Source of the DNA: Betaproteobacteria bacterium
GTDB lineage: Bacteria > Pseudomonadota > Gammaproteobacteria > Burkholderiales > Usitatibacteraceae
Direction of reading: 5' to 3'
DNA: 64,000 bases
Assembly (NCBI GenBank): GCA_016708825.1
Contig: JADJEZ010000011.1
Location: forward strand, 94,923-158,922
Position 1 is the stretch's first letter. Every line of letters starts with the position of its first letter. Position numbers and translations under genes: made by a program. The notes beneath the pieces were generated by a model, which worked only from the letters and a program-made list of their open reading frames with translations, was not told the DNA's origin and did not search any database. This document shows positions 1 to 8,950 of the stretch, piece by piece.

Positions 1-50
1 GCCAGGCGATCAAGCTGGTCGAGATACTCCGGGGCGAACGGCGCGCATGA
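1..50 (+). CDS. ExbB/TolQ/MotA-type proton channel, C-terminal end only
   Basis: Only the last 15 codons are inside the window (ending ...KLVEILRGERRA, stop TGA at 48-50). The stop overlaps the ATG of the ExbD-like gene in an ATGA junction. No domain can be seen in so short a piece. The identity is inferred from the neighbour: ExbB is almost always encoded directly upstream of ExbD and supplies the proton-conducting channel that energises TonB-type transport. Confidence 0.6.
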   Translation, partial: QAIKLVEILRGERRA

Positions 51-463
51 ATTTTCGCCGCGGGCGCGCGCGCGAGGAGCCGGAGATCAACCTGATCCCG
101 CTGATCGACATCCTCATCGTCATCCTGATCTTCCTCTTCCTCACCACGACCTACAGCCGCTTTGCCGAGCTGCAGATCAACCTGCCGGAATCGGCGGCGG
201 AGAAGTCTCCCGACCGGCCGCAGGTGCTCTCCGTCGCCGTGGACGCGAACGGCCGCTACGCGATCAACGGGACGGCGGTCGCGTTCGACAACCCGGCCGG
301 GCTCGCGAGCCGCCTGCAGGACGCCGCCAAGGGCGCAAAGGAGCCGGTCGTCGCGATCAGCGCCGACGCCGTGGCCACGCACCAGTCCGTGGTGAACGTG
401 ATGGAGGCCGCGCGGCTCGCGGGCTACAACCACATCTCCTTCACCACCCAGTCCCGCAAGTAG
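47..463 (+). CDS. exbD: ExbD/TolR family biopolymer transport protein
   Basis: 138 aa. A short basic cytoplasmic N-terminus is followed by one membrane helix (about residues 16-36) that carries the conserved proton-carrying aspartate (Asp21 in NLIPLIDILIVILIF), then a periplasmic domain of about 95 residues. This is the ExbD/TolR layout. The protein would sit in the inner membrane with ExbB and energise TonB or a Tol-like system. The start overlaps the upstream stop by ATGA, so translation is probably coupled. lpxK follows 26 bases downstream, an order common in betaproteobacteria. Family membership is clear; ExbD versus TolR is decided only by context. Confidence 0.92.
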   Translation: MNFRRGRAREEPEINLIPLIDILIVILIFLFLTTTYSRFAELQINLPESAAEKSPDRPQVLSVAVDANGRYAINGTAVAFDNPAGLASRLQDAAKGAKEPVVAISADAVATHQSVVNVMEAARLAGYNHISFTTQSRK

Positions 464-489
464 GGGCGGGCTCCCGGCGCGGTTCACCC

Positions 490-1518
490 ATGCGCGCCTG
501 GCTCGAGGGGAATGGCAGCGCCTCGGCGGCGGCGCGCTCATCTTCCTGTCGCTCGCAGTGGCTTTCCGCCTGCTGACCACCCTGCGGGCCGCCCTCTATC
601 GCGCCCGCATCCTGCCGTCGTGGCGGGCGCCGGTGCCTGTGATCGTGGTAGGCAACATCACGGCCGGCGGCACGGGCAAGACCCCGCTGGTCATCGCGAT
701 CGTCGACTCGCTGCGCCGTGCGGGAAGGAAGCCGGGCGTCGTCTCGCGGGGCTACGGGCGCGTGCCACCCACCGACGCCGATCCGCACGGCGTGGTGCGC
801 GTCCTGCCCGGCGTGGCCACCCCGGAATACTTCGGCGACGAGCCGGTCCTCATCGCGCGGCGCACGCGCGTGCCCGTCTACCTCTCGCCGGACCGTCCGG
901 CGGCGGCGCGCGCGCTCCTGGCCGCCCACCCGGAAACCGACGTCCTGGTGAGCGACGACGGCCTGCAGCACTACGCGCTGGGTCGGGACATCGAGATCGC
1001 GGTCGTCGACGGAGAGCGCGGCTTCGGCAACGGCCTGCCCCTGCCCTCGGGGCCGCTTCGCGAGCCCGTCTCGCGCCTGAGGCGCGTCGACGCGGCGGTG
1101 GTGAACGGCGGGTACTCCGACCGGGTTCCGGCTCCGCGACAGTTCGCGATGACGCTCGCAGGCGAGCGCTTCGTCTCCTTTTCCGGCGAGGACCTCGCGC
1201 CCGAGGAGTTCGTTCCGGCAGCGCGGGGGCGTCGCATCGCGGCCGTGGCGGGCATCGGCAACCCAGGGCGCTTCTTTGCCCACCTCGGGCGGCTGGGCGT
1301 TGGCTGCCGATCGCCATCCCTTTCCCGACCACCACCAGTTCCAGCCGGCCGAGCTGCGCCTGCCGGGCGCGGAACTCGTCGTCATGACCGAGAAGGATGC
1401 CGTAAAATGCGCGGCATTCGCCGATGCGCGGATGTGGTTCCTTCGCGTCGAAGCGGTGCTGCCGCCGGATTTCGACGCCTTTCTCCTCGAACGCCTTGCC
1501 GCCCGGACCCGCCCCTGA
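490..1518 (+). CDS. lpxK: Tetraacyldisaccharide 4'-kinase LpxK (two frameshifts in this sequence)
   Basis: LpxK phosphorylates the 4' position of the lipid A disaccharide at the inner membrane. The P-loop GNITAGGTGKTPL and the following SRGYGR are clear. The gene starts MRAWLE at 490, then must lose one frame near 507-510 (a run of four Gs; one more G restores MRAWLEGEWQRLGGG). It shifts again near 1285-1297, where an extra base separates GNPGRFFAHL from AADRHPFPDHHQF. The tail (MTEKDAVKCAAF) is intact, and the stop overlaps the ATG of the Trm112-like gene. LpxK is essential in Gram-negative bacteria that make lipid A, so sequencing error is likelier than a true pseudogene. Confidence 0.88.
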
Positions 1519-1697
1519 TGGACCCCAAGCTCCTCGAGATCCTCGTCTGCCCGATCTGCAAGGGCCCGCTCGTGCATCGTCGCGAGCCCCATGAGCTCAT
1601 CTGCAGCGCCGACCGCCTCGCCTTCCCGGTCCGCGACGACATCCCGGTCATGCTCGAGGAGGAAGCCAGGAAGCTCGCGCCCGACGAGGAGGCCTGA
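1518..1697 (+). CDS. Trm112/YcaR family protein
   Basis: 59 aa. It begins MDPKLLEILVCPICKGPL, the zinc-ribbon-like opening of the bacterial Trm112 (YcaR/UPF0434) family, and ends with the usual acidic tail. The second half of the ribbon keeps one Cys (LICSADRLAFPVRDDIPVML). It sits between lpxK and kdsB, as in many proteobacteria, and overlaps lpxK by one base (TGATG). Archaeal and eukaryotic Trm112 proteins activate methyltransferases; the bacterial role is not well defined. Confidence 0.92.
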   Translation: MDPKLLEILVCPICKGPLVHRREPHELICSADRLAFPVRDDIPVMLEEEARKLAPDEEA

Positions 1698-1723
1698 CGG
1701 CGGGGGCGGGCCGGCGCGGGCCC

Positions 1724-2530
1724 ATGAAGGCGTTCACCTTCAAGGTCATCATCCCCGCGCGGCTTCGCTCGACGCGACTGCCCGGGAAGATGCTCGCCGA
1801 CATCGCCGGCAAGCCCATGGTCGCGTGGGTGGCGGAGCGGGCCGCGGAAAGCGGCGCGGAGGACGTGGTGATCGCCACCGACCATGCGGACATCGCCGAC
1901 GCGATGGCCGCGCTCGACTGGCGTGTGTGCACCACCTCTACGGCGCACCCGACGGGAACGGACCGCCTCGCCGAGGCGGTCGACCTCCTCGGTCTGGGCG
2001 ACGGCGAGATCGTCGTGAACGTGCAGGGCGACGAGCCGCTCATCGACCCGCGCCTCATCCGCGCGGTGGCGAAGGAACTCGCCCTGCGTCCCAAGGCGTC
2101 GATCTCGACCGCCGTGCACCCGATCACCACCGCGAAGGCCTTCTTCGACCCGAACGTCGTGAAGGTCGTCCACGACACCGACGGGTATGCGACGTACTTC
2201 TCGCGCGCACCCATCCCCTACGCGCGCGACGCATTCGCCGCCACGAAGGGCAAGCTTCCGCCGGGGTTCCCGGCACTCCGTCACGTCGGCGTCTATGCCT
2301 ATCGCGTGGGATTCCTGCGCAAGTACCCGGGGCTTTCGCAAACGCCCGCCGAGCGCTTCGAGGCGCTGGAGCAGCTCCGCGCCCTCGGCCACGGGCACCG
2401 CATCGCGATCGTCTTCTGGAACGGCCCGGTGGAGGCGGGCGTGGACACGCTTGAAGACCTGAAGCGCGTGCGGCGCGTTCTTGGCCGGGCAGGGGCTGAA
2501 TACCCCCCCTCCGGGTTTCCCCGGGTTTGA
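1724..2530 (+). CDS. kdsB: CMP-Kdo synthetase (3-deoxy-manno-octulosonate cytidylyltransferase)
   Basis: 268 aa. KdsB activates Kdo with CTP for addition to lipid A. The N-terminal nucleotide-binding signature IPARLRSTRLPGK, the NVQGDEPLI motif and the C-terminal ...EAGVDTLEDLKRVR are present. About 15 extra residues follow the usual end, so the true stop may be displaced by an indel. It follows lpxK and the Trm112-like gene in one lipid A/Kdo group. Confidence 0.95.
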   Translation: MKAFTFKVIIPARLRSTRLPGKMLADIAGKPMVAWVAERAAESGAEDVVIATDHADIADAMAALDWRVCTTSTAHPTGTDRLAEAVDLLGLGDGEIVVNVQGDEPLIDPRLIRAVAKELALRPKASISTAVHPITTAKAFFDPNVVKVVHDTDGYATYFSRAPIPYARDAFAATKGKLPPGFPALRHVGVYAYRVGFLRKYPGLSQTPAERFEALEQLRALGHGHRIAIVFWNGPVEAGVDTLEDLKRVRRVLGRAGAEYPPSGFPRV

Positions 2531-2556
2531 CCCGATTCCCCCCGGGCGGCGATAAT
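2527..2556 (+). promoter_or_regulatory. Putative sigma-70 promoter for adk
   Basis: TTGACC (2527-2532) and GATAAT (2551-2556) with an 18-base spacer, 46 bases upstream of the adk start. The -35 overlaps the kdsB stop codon, suggesting adk has its own promoter. Sequence match only. Confidence 0.5.
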
Positions 2557-2601
2557 CGACCGCTTTTGTCGCAAAGAAACCCCCTGGAGGGAGGCAGGCC
2601 C

Positions 2602-3255
2602 ATGCGCCTGATACTGCTGGGCGGACCGGGCGCCGGAAAGGGCACCCAGGCCGGCTTCATCGTGCAGAAGTTCGGGATTCCGCAAGTTTCCACGGGCGAC
2701 ATGCTGCGCGCGGCCGTCAAGGAAGGGACTCCCGCGGGCCTCGCGGCCAAGGTAGTCATGGACCGGGGCGAGCTGGTTTCCGACGACATCATCGTGGCGC
2801 TCGTGAAGAAGCGCATCCTCGCGCCCGATTGCGCCCGCGGCTTCCTCTTCGACGGTTTTCCGCGCACGATTCCGCAGGCTGCGGCGATGCGCGACTCCGG
2901 CATCGACTTCGACCACGTGGTGGAGATCGCGGTGGAGGACGCGGCCATCATCGCCCGCATGTCCGGCCGGCGGGTGCATCTCGCCTCGGGGCGCACGTAT
3001 CACCTGCAGCACAACCCGCCCCGGGTGGAGGGCAAGGACGACCTCACCGGCGAGCCCCTCATCCAGCGCGACGACGACCTGGAGGAAACCGTGCGAAAGC
3101 GACTCGGCATCTACCACCGCCAGACCATGCCGCTCGTCGAGTACTACAGCCAGTGGGAGGCCACGGGCGACGTGCGCGCGCCGCACTGCCACCGCGTATC
3201 CGGCGACGGGTCGGTCGAGCAGGTCCGCGACCGGCTCCTGGCCGCGCTGGAGTAG
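2602..3255 (+). CDS. adk: Adenylate kinase
   Basis: 217 aa, the usual length for the long form. The P-loop GGPGAGKGTQ lies at residues 7-16, FDGFPRT at the AMP site, and the LID region (GRRVHLASGRTYH) lacks the four zinc cysteines, as in most proteobacteria. It converts ATP + AMP to two ADP. The start was chosen at MRLILLGGPG because a strong ribosome site (GGAGGGAGG) precedes it; a longer reading from 2527 adds an unlikely N-terminus. The phosphofructokinase gene starts 5 bases after the stop. Confidence 0.97.
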   Translation: MRLILLGGPGAGKGTQAGFIVQKFGIPQVSTGDMLRAAVKEGTPAGLAAKVVMDRGELVSDDIIVALVKKRILAPDCARGFLFDGFPRTIPQAAAMRDSGIDFDHVVEIAVEDAAIIARMSGRRVHLASGRTYHLQHNPPRVEGKDDLTGEPLIQRDDDLEETVRKRLGIYHRQTMPLVEYYSQWEATGDVRAPHCHRVSGDGSVEQVRDRLLAALE

Positions 3256-3260
3256 CCGCC

Positions 3261-4575
3261 ATGCCCCGCAACGCCTTCTATGCGCAGTCCGGCGGCGTCA
3301 CGGCCGTGATCAACGCGAGCGCGGCCGGCGTCATCGAGACCGCGCGCAAGCACAAGGCGAAGATCGGCAAGGTCTACGCCGGCCGCAACGGCATCATCGG
3401 CGCGCTCACCGAGGACCTGATCGACACCAGCCGCGAGCCGGCGGCGGCCATCCGCGCGCTGATGCACACGCCCGGCGGCGCCTTCGGCTCCTGCCGCTAC
3501 AAGCTGAAGGGCTGGAGGAGAATCGCGCCCAGTACGAGCGGCTGATCGAGGTCTTCCGCGCGCACGACATCGGCTACTTCTTCTACAACGGCGGCAACGA
3601 TTCGGCCGACACCTGCCTCAAGGTCTCGCGCATGGCGGTCGAGCTGGGCTATCCGCTCGTCGCCGTGCACGTGCCCAAGACGATCGACAACGACCTGCCG
3701 GTCACGGACAACTGCCCCGGGTTCGGCTCGGTCGCCAAGTACGTGGCGACCAGCATGCGCGAGGCGGGCATCGACGTGGCCTCGATGGCCAAGACGTCCA
3801 CGAAGGTGTTCGTCTTCGAGGTCATGGGGCGCCACGCGGGCTGGATCACGGCCGCGGTCGGGCTCGCCCAATCGCGGCCGGACGAGGCGCCGCACATCCT
3901 GCTCTTCCCCGAGATCGCCTTCGACGAGGCGGCCTTTCTCGCGAAGGTCGACGACGCGGTGAAGCGTTTCGGCTACTGCGCCGTCGGCGTCTCCGAGGGC
4001 CTGCACGGCCCGGACGGCAAGTTCCTGTCGGAGTCGGGCCTGAAGGATGCATTCGGCCATTCCCAGCTCGGCGGCGTGGCCCCCATGGTCGCCAACCTCG
4101 TGAAGGCGAAGCTCGGCCACAAGTTCCACTGGGCGGTGGCCGACTACCTGCAGCGCTCGGCGCGCCACATTGCCTCGAAGACCGACCTCGAGCAGTCCTA
4201 CGCCGTCGGCAAGGCCGCGGTGGAGCTCGCGCTCAAGGGCATGTCGGGCGTGATGCCTACGATCATCCGGGCCTCGAGCCGGCCCTACCGCTGGAAGATC
4301 GGCGTGGCGAAGCTCGAGGACGTGGCCAACGTCGAGAAGAAGCTCCCGCGGGACTTCATCACGCCCGACGGCTTCCACATCACCGCGAAGTGCCGGCGCT
4401 ACCTCGAGCCCCTGATCGCGGGCGAAGCCTTCCCGCCTTTCGAGAGGGGCCTGCCGCGCTACGTGCGCCTGAGGAACGCGCCGGTCCGCAAGAAGACGAA
4501 GAACGCCACCGCGCCGAGCGCGCGCGGCGCCCGCAACCAACCCGCACTCACGAAGCAAGGAGAAGCAGATGTTGA
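3261..4575 (+). CDS. pfp: Pyrophosphate-dependent 6-phosphofructokinase (frameshifted)
   Basis: Catalyses fructose-6-phosphate + PPi <-> fructose-1,6-bisphosphate. The substrate signature points to PPi: GGNDS puts Asp where ATP enzymes have Gly, and VPKTIDND has Lys where ATP enzymes have Gly. One base is missing near 3511 (KLKG then LEENRAQYERLIEVF resumes in another frame). The 3' end is uncertain: after GLPRYVRLRNAPVRKK the frame has no stop before hppA, while another frame stops at 4575, overlapping the hppA start, so a second indel near 4500 is likely. hppA directly downstream supports a PPi role. Confidence 0.88.
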
Positions 4576-6642
4576 ACTCGGCAATCATCCTGGCGCTGGC
4601 CTGCGCCGCCATCGCATTGCTCTACGGCGCCTGGACGGCCCGGTGGATCCTCGCGCAGCCGGACGGCAACGACCGCATGCGCGAGATCGCCGCCGCCATC
4701 CAGGCCGGCGCCAAGGCCTACCTGAACCGCCAGTACACGACCATCGGCATGGTGGGCGCCGTGCTCTGCGTGGTGATCTGGCTCGTGCTCGGATGGCTGA
4801 CGGCCCTGGGCTTCGCGATCGGCGCGATCGCTTCCGGTGCGGCGGGCTACATCGGCATGAACGTGTCGGTGCGCGCCAACGTGCGCACGGCCGAGGCTGC
4901 CCGCGGCGGCATCGCGCCCGCGCTCGACATCGCCTTCAAGGGGGGTGCGGTCACGGGCCTGCTGGTGGTCGGCCTGGGGCTGCTCTCCGTCACCGCTTTC
5001 TTCATGCTGCTGCAGGGCTCCTCGGGAGCGGAGACCAGGATGAGCGACGTGGTGAAGCCGCTCATCGGCCTGGCTTTCGGCTCCTCCCTGATCTCCATCT
5101 TCGCGCGGCTGGGCGGCGGCATCTTCACCAAGGGCGCCGACGTGGGCGCCGATCTCGTGGGCAAGGTCGAAGCCGGCATTCCCGAGGACGACCCGCGCAA
5201 CCCCGCGGTGATCGCCGACAACGTGGGCGACAACGTCGGCGATTGCGCCGGCATGGCCGCCGACCTCTTCGAGACCTACGCGGTGACGATCATCGCCACC
5301 ATGGTGCTGGGCGCGCTCCTCATGCCCAGCCCGGGCTTCGTCGGCAACGTGGTCACCTACCCGCTGGTGCTGGGCGGCGTGTCGATCATCGCCTCCATCA
5401 TCGGCGTCTACTTCGTGAAGACGACCGAGGGCGGCAAGATCATGGGCGCGCTCTACCGCGGGCTCATCGTCGCCGGCGCGATATCGCTCGTGGCGTTCTA
5501 CTTCGTCACCGGCTGGATGATGAAGGACGTCGTGGCCGCCTATCCGAACCTGTCGGTGATCAACCTCTGGGGCGCCTCCGTCGTGGGCCTCGTCCTCACC
5601 GCGCTCATGGTGATCATCACCGAGTACTACACCGGCACCGATTTCGGCCCGGTCCGGCACGTCGCCGAGGCCTCCACCAAGGGCCACGCCACCAACATCA
5701 TCGCCGGCATCGGCGTGTCGATGCGCTCGACCGCGTGGCCCGTGCTCTCGGTCTGCCTCGCGATCTGGGCGGCCTACGCGCTCTCGGGCCTGTACGGCAT
5801 CGCGATCGCGGCGACCTCCATGCTCTCCATGGCCGGCATCATCGTGGCGCTGGACGCCTACGGCCCGATCACGGACAACGCGGGCGGCATCGCGGAGATG
5901 GCCGAGCTGCCCAAGGAAGTGCGCAACGTGACCGACCCCCTCGACGCCGTGGGCAACACCACCAAGGCCGTGACCAAGGGCTACGCCATCGGCTCCGCGG
6001 GCCTCGCGGCCCTGGTGCTCTTCGCCGACTACACGCACAAGCTCGAGGAGATGGGCCGGCACATCACCTTCGACCTCTCCAACCCGGCGGTCATCATCGG
6101 GCCTCTTCATCGGCGGCCTGATCCCCTACCTCTTCGGCGCCATGGCGATGGAAGCGGTGGGCCGCTGCGCCGGCTCGGTGGTGGAGGAAGTGCGCCGCCA
6201 GTTCCGCGAGATCAAGGGGATCATGGAAGGCACGGCCAAGCCGGATTACTCGCGCGCGGTCGACATGCTGACCGTGGCCGCCATCAAGGAGATGATGATC
6301 CCGTCGCTGCTGCCGGTGCTCTCGCCGGTCGCGGTCGCGCTCGTCGTCGGCTTCCTCATGGGCAAGGACGCGGGCGTGCAGGCGCTCGGCGGCATGCTCA
6401 TGGGCACCATCGTGACCGGCCTCTTCGTGGCCATCTCGATGTGCACCGGGGGCGGTGCCTGGGACAATGCCAAGAAGTACATCGAGGACGGCAACCACGG
6501 CGGCAAGGGCTCGGAGGCCCACAAGGCGGCGGTGACGGGCGACACGGTGGGCGACCCTTACAAGGACACCGCTGGTCCCGCTATCAACCCGCTCATCAAG
6601 ATCATCAACATCGTGGCGCTGCTCATCGTCCCGCTGCTCTAG
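4569..6642 (+). CDS. hppA: Proton-translocating membrane pyrophosphatase, K+-independent type (frameshifted)
   Basis: About 690 aa and roughly 16 membrane helices. It hydrolyses PPi and pumps H+. The PPi-binding signature DVGADLVGKVEAGIPEDDPR and the aspartate-rich DNVGDNVGDCAG are intact. GNTTKAVTKG carries Lys and Thr at the positions that mark the K+-independent class (Ala and Gly in K+-dependent enzymes). One extra G in the run at 6099-6101 breaks the frame between SNPAVIIG and LFIGGLIPYLFG. Ribosome site AAGGAG precedes the ATG. Pairing with a PPi-PFK suggests use and recovery of PPi energy. Confidence 0.94.
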
Positions 6643-6662
6643 GCGGTTCGACGTAGACTACG

Positions 6663-6692
6663 GGCCGGCGGGGGCTTCCCGCCGGCCTTTTT
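6663..6692 (+). terminator. Rho-independent terminator after hppA
   Basis: A perfect 10-bp stem (GGCCGGCGGG 6663-6672 with CCCGCCGGCC 6678-6687), a 5-base loop, then five Ts. It lies 20 bases after the hppA stop and ends the adk-pfp-hppA group. Confidence 0.9.
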
Positions 6693-6719
6693 CTTGGCGC
6701 TCGCCAGCGGAGATTTCCC

Positions 6720-7376
6720 ATGTCCCTCGACTTCTACCACGGCCACGGGTCGCCCTATTCCTGGCGCGTCTGGCTCGCGCTCGAACACCTCGGCATCCCC
6801 TACGAGCTGAAGGTGCTGTCGTTCTCCGAGAAGGACCACCTGAAGCCCGGCTTCGTGGCGCTCAACCCGCGGCATCGCGTGCCGACGATCGTGGACGACG
6901 GTTTCGTCCTCTGGGAATCGCTTGCCATCCTCGAGTACCTGGACGAGCGGTTCGGCGGCCCGAAGGCGAGGCTCTATCCGGGCACGGCGCAGGATCGCGC
7001 ACGCATCCGCCGCCTCATCCGCGAGGACGAGGCGGACCTGGACGAGAAGGGCCTCTCGCCCATCTACGAGGAGCTCTACCACAAGCCCGAAGGCGAGGCG
7101 CCCGACGAGGCCCGCCTCGATGCGGCGCGCGCGAAGTTGGTCGAAGAGCTGGATCTTTTCGCCCGCGAGCTGCGCGGGGCGTTCCTCGCGGGCGACGCGC
7201 CCTCGGCGGCGGACTTCGTCCTCTACCCGGAGATCGCCTACGTGAAGCGCATCGGCGCGAAGAAACCGGCGTCGAAGCTCGAGGGCATCCTGCCGGGCCC
7301 CATTGCCGGATGGGCCGCGCGCATCGAGGCGCTGCCGTACTTCGAGAAAACCTTTCCCCCGCACTGGCGCACGTGA
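6720..7376 (+). CDS. Glutathione S-transferase family protein
   Basis: 218 aa. An N-terminal thioredoxin-fold domain (about 1-80; SLDFYHGHGSPYSWRV, then HRVPTIVDDG and WESLAILEYLDERF, the glutathione-binding loop and helix) is followed by an all-helical C-terminal domain. This is the soluble GST fold; the substrate cannot be told. The tgt start overlaps its stop codon. Confidence 0.9.
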   Translation: MSLDFYHGHGSPYSWRVWLALEHLGIPYELKVLSFSEKDHLKPGFVALNPRHRVPTIVDDGFVLWESLAILEYLDERFGGPKARLYPGTAQDRARIRRLIREDEADLDEKGLSPIYEELYHKPEGEAPDEARLDAARAKLVEELDLFARELRGAFLAGDAPSAADFVLYPEIAYVKRIGAKKPASKLEGILPGPIAGWAARIEALPYFEKTFPPHWRT

Positions 7377-8485
7377 AGTTCGAGGTCCACGCCACCGACG
7401 GCGCCGCGCGTCGCGGCACGCTCACGCTGGCGCACGGCGACGTGCCGACGCCCGCCTTCATGCCGGTGGGTACCTACGGCACCGTGAAGGCGATGTCGCC
7501 CGCGGAACTCGTGGAGGTGGGCGCCGACATCGTGCTCGGCAATACTTTTCACCTGTGGCTGCGGCCCGGGCTCGAGGTCATCGCGGCGCACGGCGGGCTG
7601 CACCGGTTCATGGGATGGGACAAGCCCATCCTCACCGATTCCGGCGGCTTCCAGGTCTTCAGCCTCGGGCCGCTGCGCAAGGTGAGCGAGGAGGGCGTGG
7701 CCTTCCAGTCGCCCGTCGACGGCGACAAGCTCTTCCTCACGCCGGAGGAGTCGATGCGCATCCAGCGCGTGCTCGACGCCGACATCGTGATGATCTTCGA
7801 CGAGTGCACGGCCTATCCGGCCTCCCGCGACCAGGCGGCCGACTCGATGCGGCTCTCGCTTCGCTGGGCGGCGCGCTCGAAGGCTGCGCACGAGGGCAAT
7901 CCGAACGCCCTCTTCGGCATCGTCCAGGGCGGCATGCACGAGGACCTGAGCGACGAGTCGCTCGCGGGCCTCGAGGCGATCGGCTTCGACGGCTACGCGA
8001 TCGGGGGGCTTTCCGTGGGCGAGCCGAAGGAAGACATGGCGCGCGTCCTCGCCCACGCCGCGCCGAGGCTCCCCGCGGAACGCCCGCGCTACCTCATGGG
8101 CGTGGGCACTCCCGAGGATCTCGTGCAGGCCGTGGCGTCCGGCATCGACATGTTCGACTGCGTGCTGCCCACCCGCAACGCGAGGAACGGCTGGCTCTTC
8201 ACGCGCTTCGGAGACGTGAAGATCAAGAACGCCCGCCACCGCGCCGACACGCGCCCGCTGGACGAGACCTGCGGCTGCCCCGCCTGCGGCCGGTTCACGC
8301 GCGCCTACCTGCACCACCTGCACCGCGCCAACGAGATCCTGGGCGCGCGCCTGAACACCCTCCACAACCTCTTCTACTACCAGGTGCTGATGCAGGAGAT
8401 GCGCGAAGCGATCGCCTCGGGCGCCTTCGCCGCGTTCCGCAGCCGCTTTCACCGCGACCGCGCGAACCTGCCCCCGGACTCCTGA
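7373..8485 (+). CDS. tgt: tRNA-guanine transglycosylase
   Basis: 370 aa. Exchanges guanine for preQ1 at the wobble position of GUN-anticodon tRNAs during queuosine synthesis. The conserved DSGGFQVFSL and GGLSVGEPKEDM segments and the C-terminal zinc site (CGCPACGRF...YLHHLH) are all present. The GTG start (VKFEVHATDG) overlaps the GST stop as GTGA. In proteobacteria tgt usually precedes yajC-secDF, as here, but a promoter-like site and a 129-base gap separate them. Confidence 0.96.
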   Translation: MKFEVHATDGAARRGTLTLAHGDVPTPAFMPVGTYGTVKAMSPAELVEVGADIVLGNTFHLWLRPGLEVIAAHGGLHRFMGWDKPILTDSGGFQVFSLGPLRKVSEEGVAFQSPVDGDKLFLTPEESMRIQRVLDADIVMIFDECTAYPASRDQAADSMRLSLRWAARSKAAHEGNPNALFGIVQGGMHEDLSDESLAGLEAIGFDGYAIGGLSVGEPKEDMARVLAHAAPRLPAERPRYLMGVGTPEDLVQAVASGIDMFDCVLPTRNARNGWLFTRFGDVKIKNARHRADTRPLDETCGCPACGRFTRAYLHHLHRANEILGARLNTLHNLFYYQVLMQEMREAIASGAFAAFRSRFHRDRANLPPDS

Positions 8486-8523
8486 GCGGGCCTTGCGTTC
8501 CCGGTTTCCGGCCCCATGTCGGG

Positions 8524-8552
8524 TCGAATGCCGCACTCGCGCGTGCTAGAAT
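8524..8552 (+). promoter_or_regulatory. Putative promoter for yajC-secD-secF
   Basis: TCGAAT (8524-8529), 17-base spacer, TAGAAT (8547-8552), 63 bases upstream of the yajC start in the only sizeable gap of this run of genes. The -10 match is good and the -35 is weak. Confidence 0.4.
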
Positions 8553-8614
8553 CACGTGTTTTCCGGCAAGCCAAGTCCTTGCCGCATCAAGACATTCCGC
8601 CCGGAGACCCCCCC

Positions 8615-8937
8615 ATGATCGGAACCGCTTACGCCCAGGCCGCCGGCAGCCCGGCCAGGGCGACACGCTGATGGGCCTGCTGCCCATCATCCTGATGTTC
8701 GTGATCCTCTACTTCCTCATGATCCGGCCGCAGATGAAGAAGGCGAAGGAGCACAAGACGATGCTCGAAGGGCTGCAGAAGGGCGACGAGGTGGTCGCCG
8801 TCGGCATCGTCGGTCGCATCACGAAATTCAACGACAACTACGTGAGCCTCGAAGTGGCCGACAACGTCGTGATCCAGGTCCAGAAGCAGGCGGTGAACCA
8901 GCTGCTTCCCAAGGGAACCCTCAAGGAGACGCTGTAG
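8615..8937 (+). CDS. yajC: Preprotein translocase subunit YajC (frameshifted)
   Basis: About 107 aa. The N-terminus MIGTAYAQAAGSPA (8615) is typical of YajC but runs into a stop after 18 codons. One missing C near 8655 restores AQGDTLMGLLPIILMFVILYF, the single membrane helix, followed by the cytoplasmic domain (MIRPQMKKAKEHKTML...KGDEVVAVGIVGRI). YajC joins SecDF at the SecYEG translocon. If the shift were real, translation could restart at ATG 8671, losing 18 residues. Confidence 0.9.
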
Positions 8938-8950
8938 CGGAGGGCCTCGC

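Noticed and set aside
4548..6110. Long open frames antisense to hppA, nrdA and the 51.7-54.3 kb genes (up to about 880 codons)
   Set aside because: They are low-complexity Arg/His/Ala/Gly-rich readings of the opposite strand of GC-rich genes, with no ribosome site or motif.
8671..8937. A shortened YajC starting at ATG 8671 as the real gene
   Set aside because: The 18 codons upstream match the family N-terminus (TAYAQAAG) and differ only by one missing base, so a frameshift is more likely.
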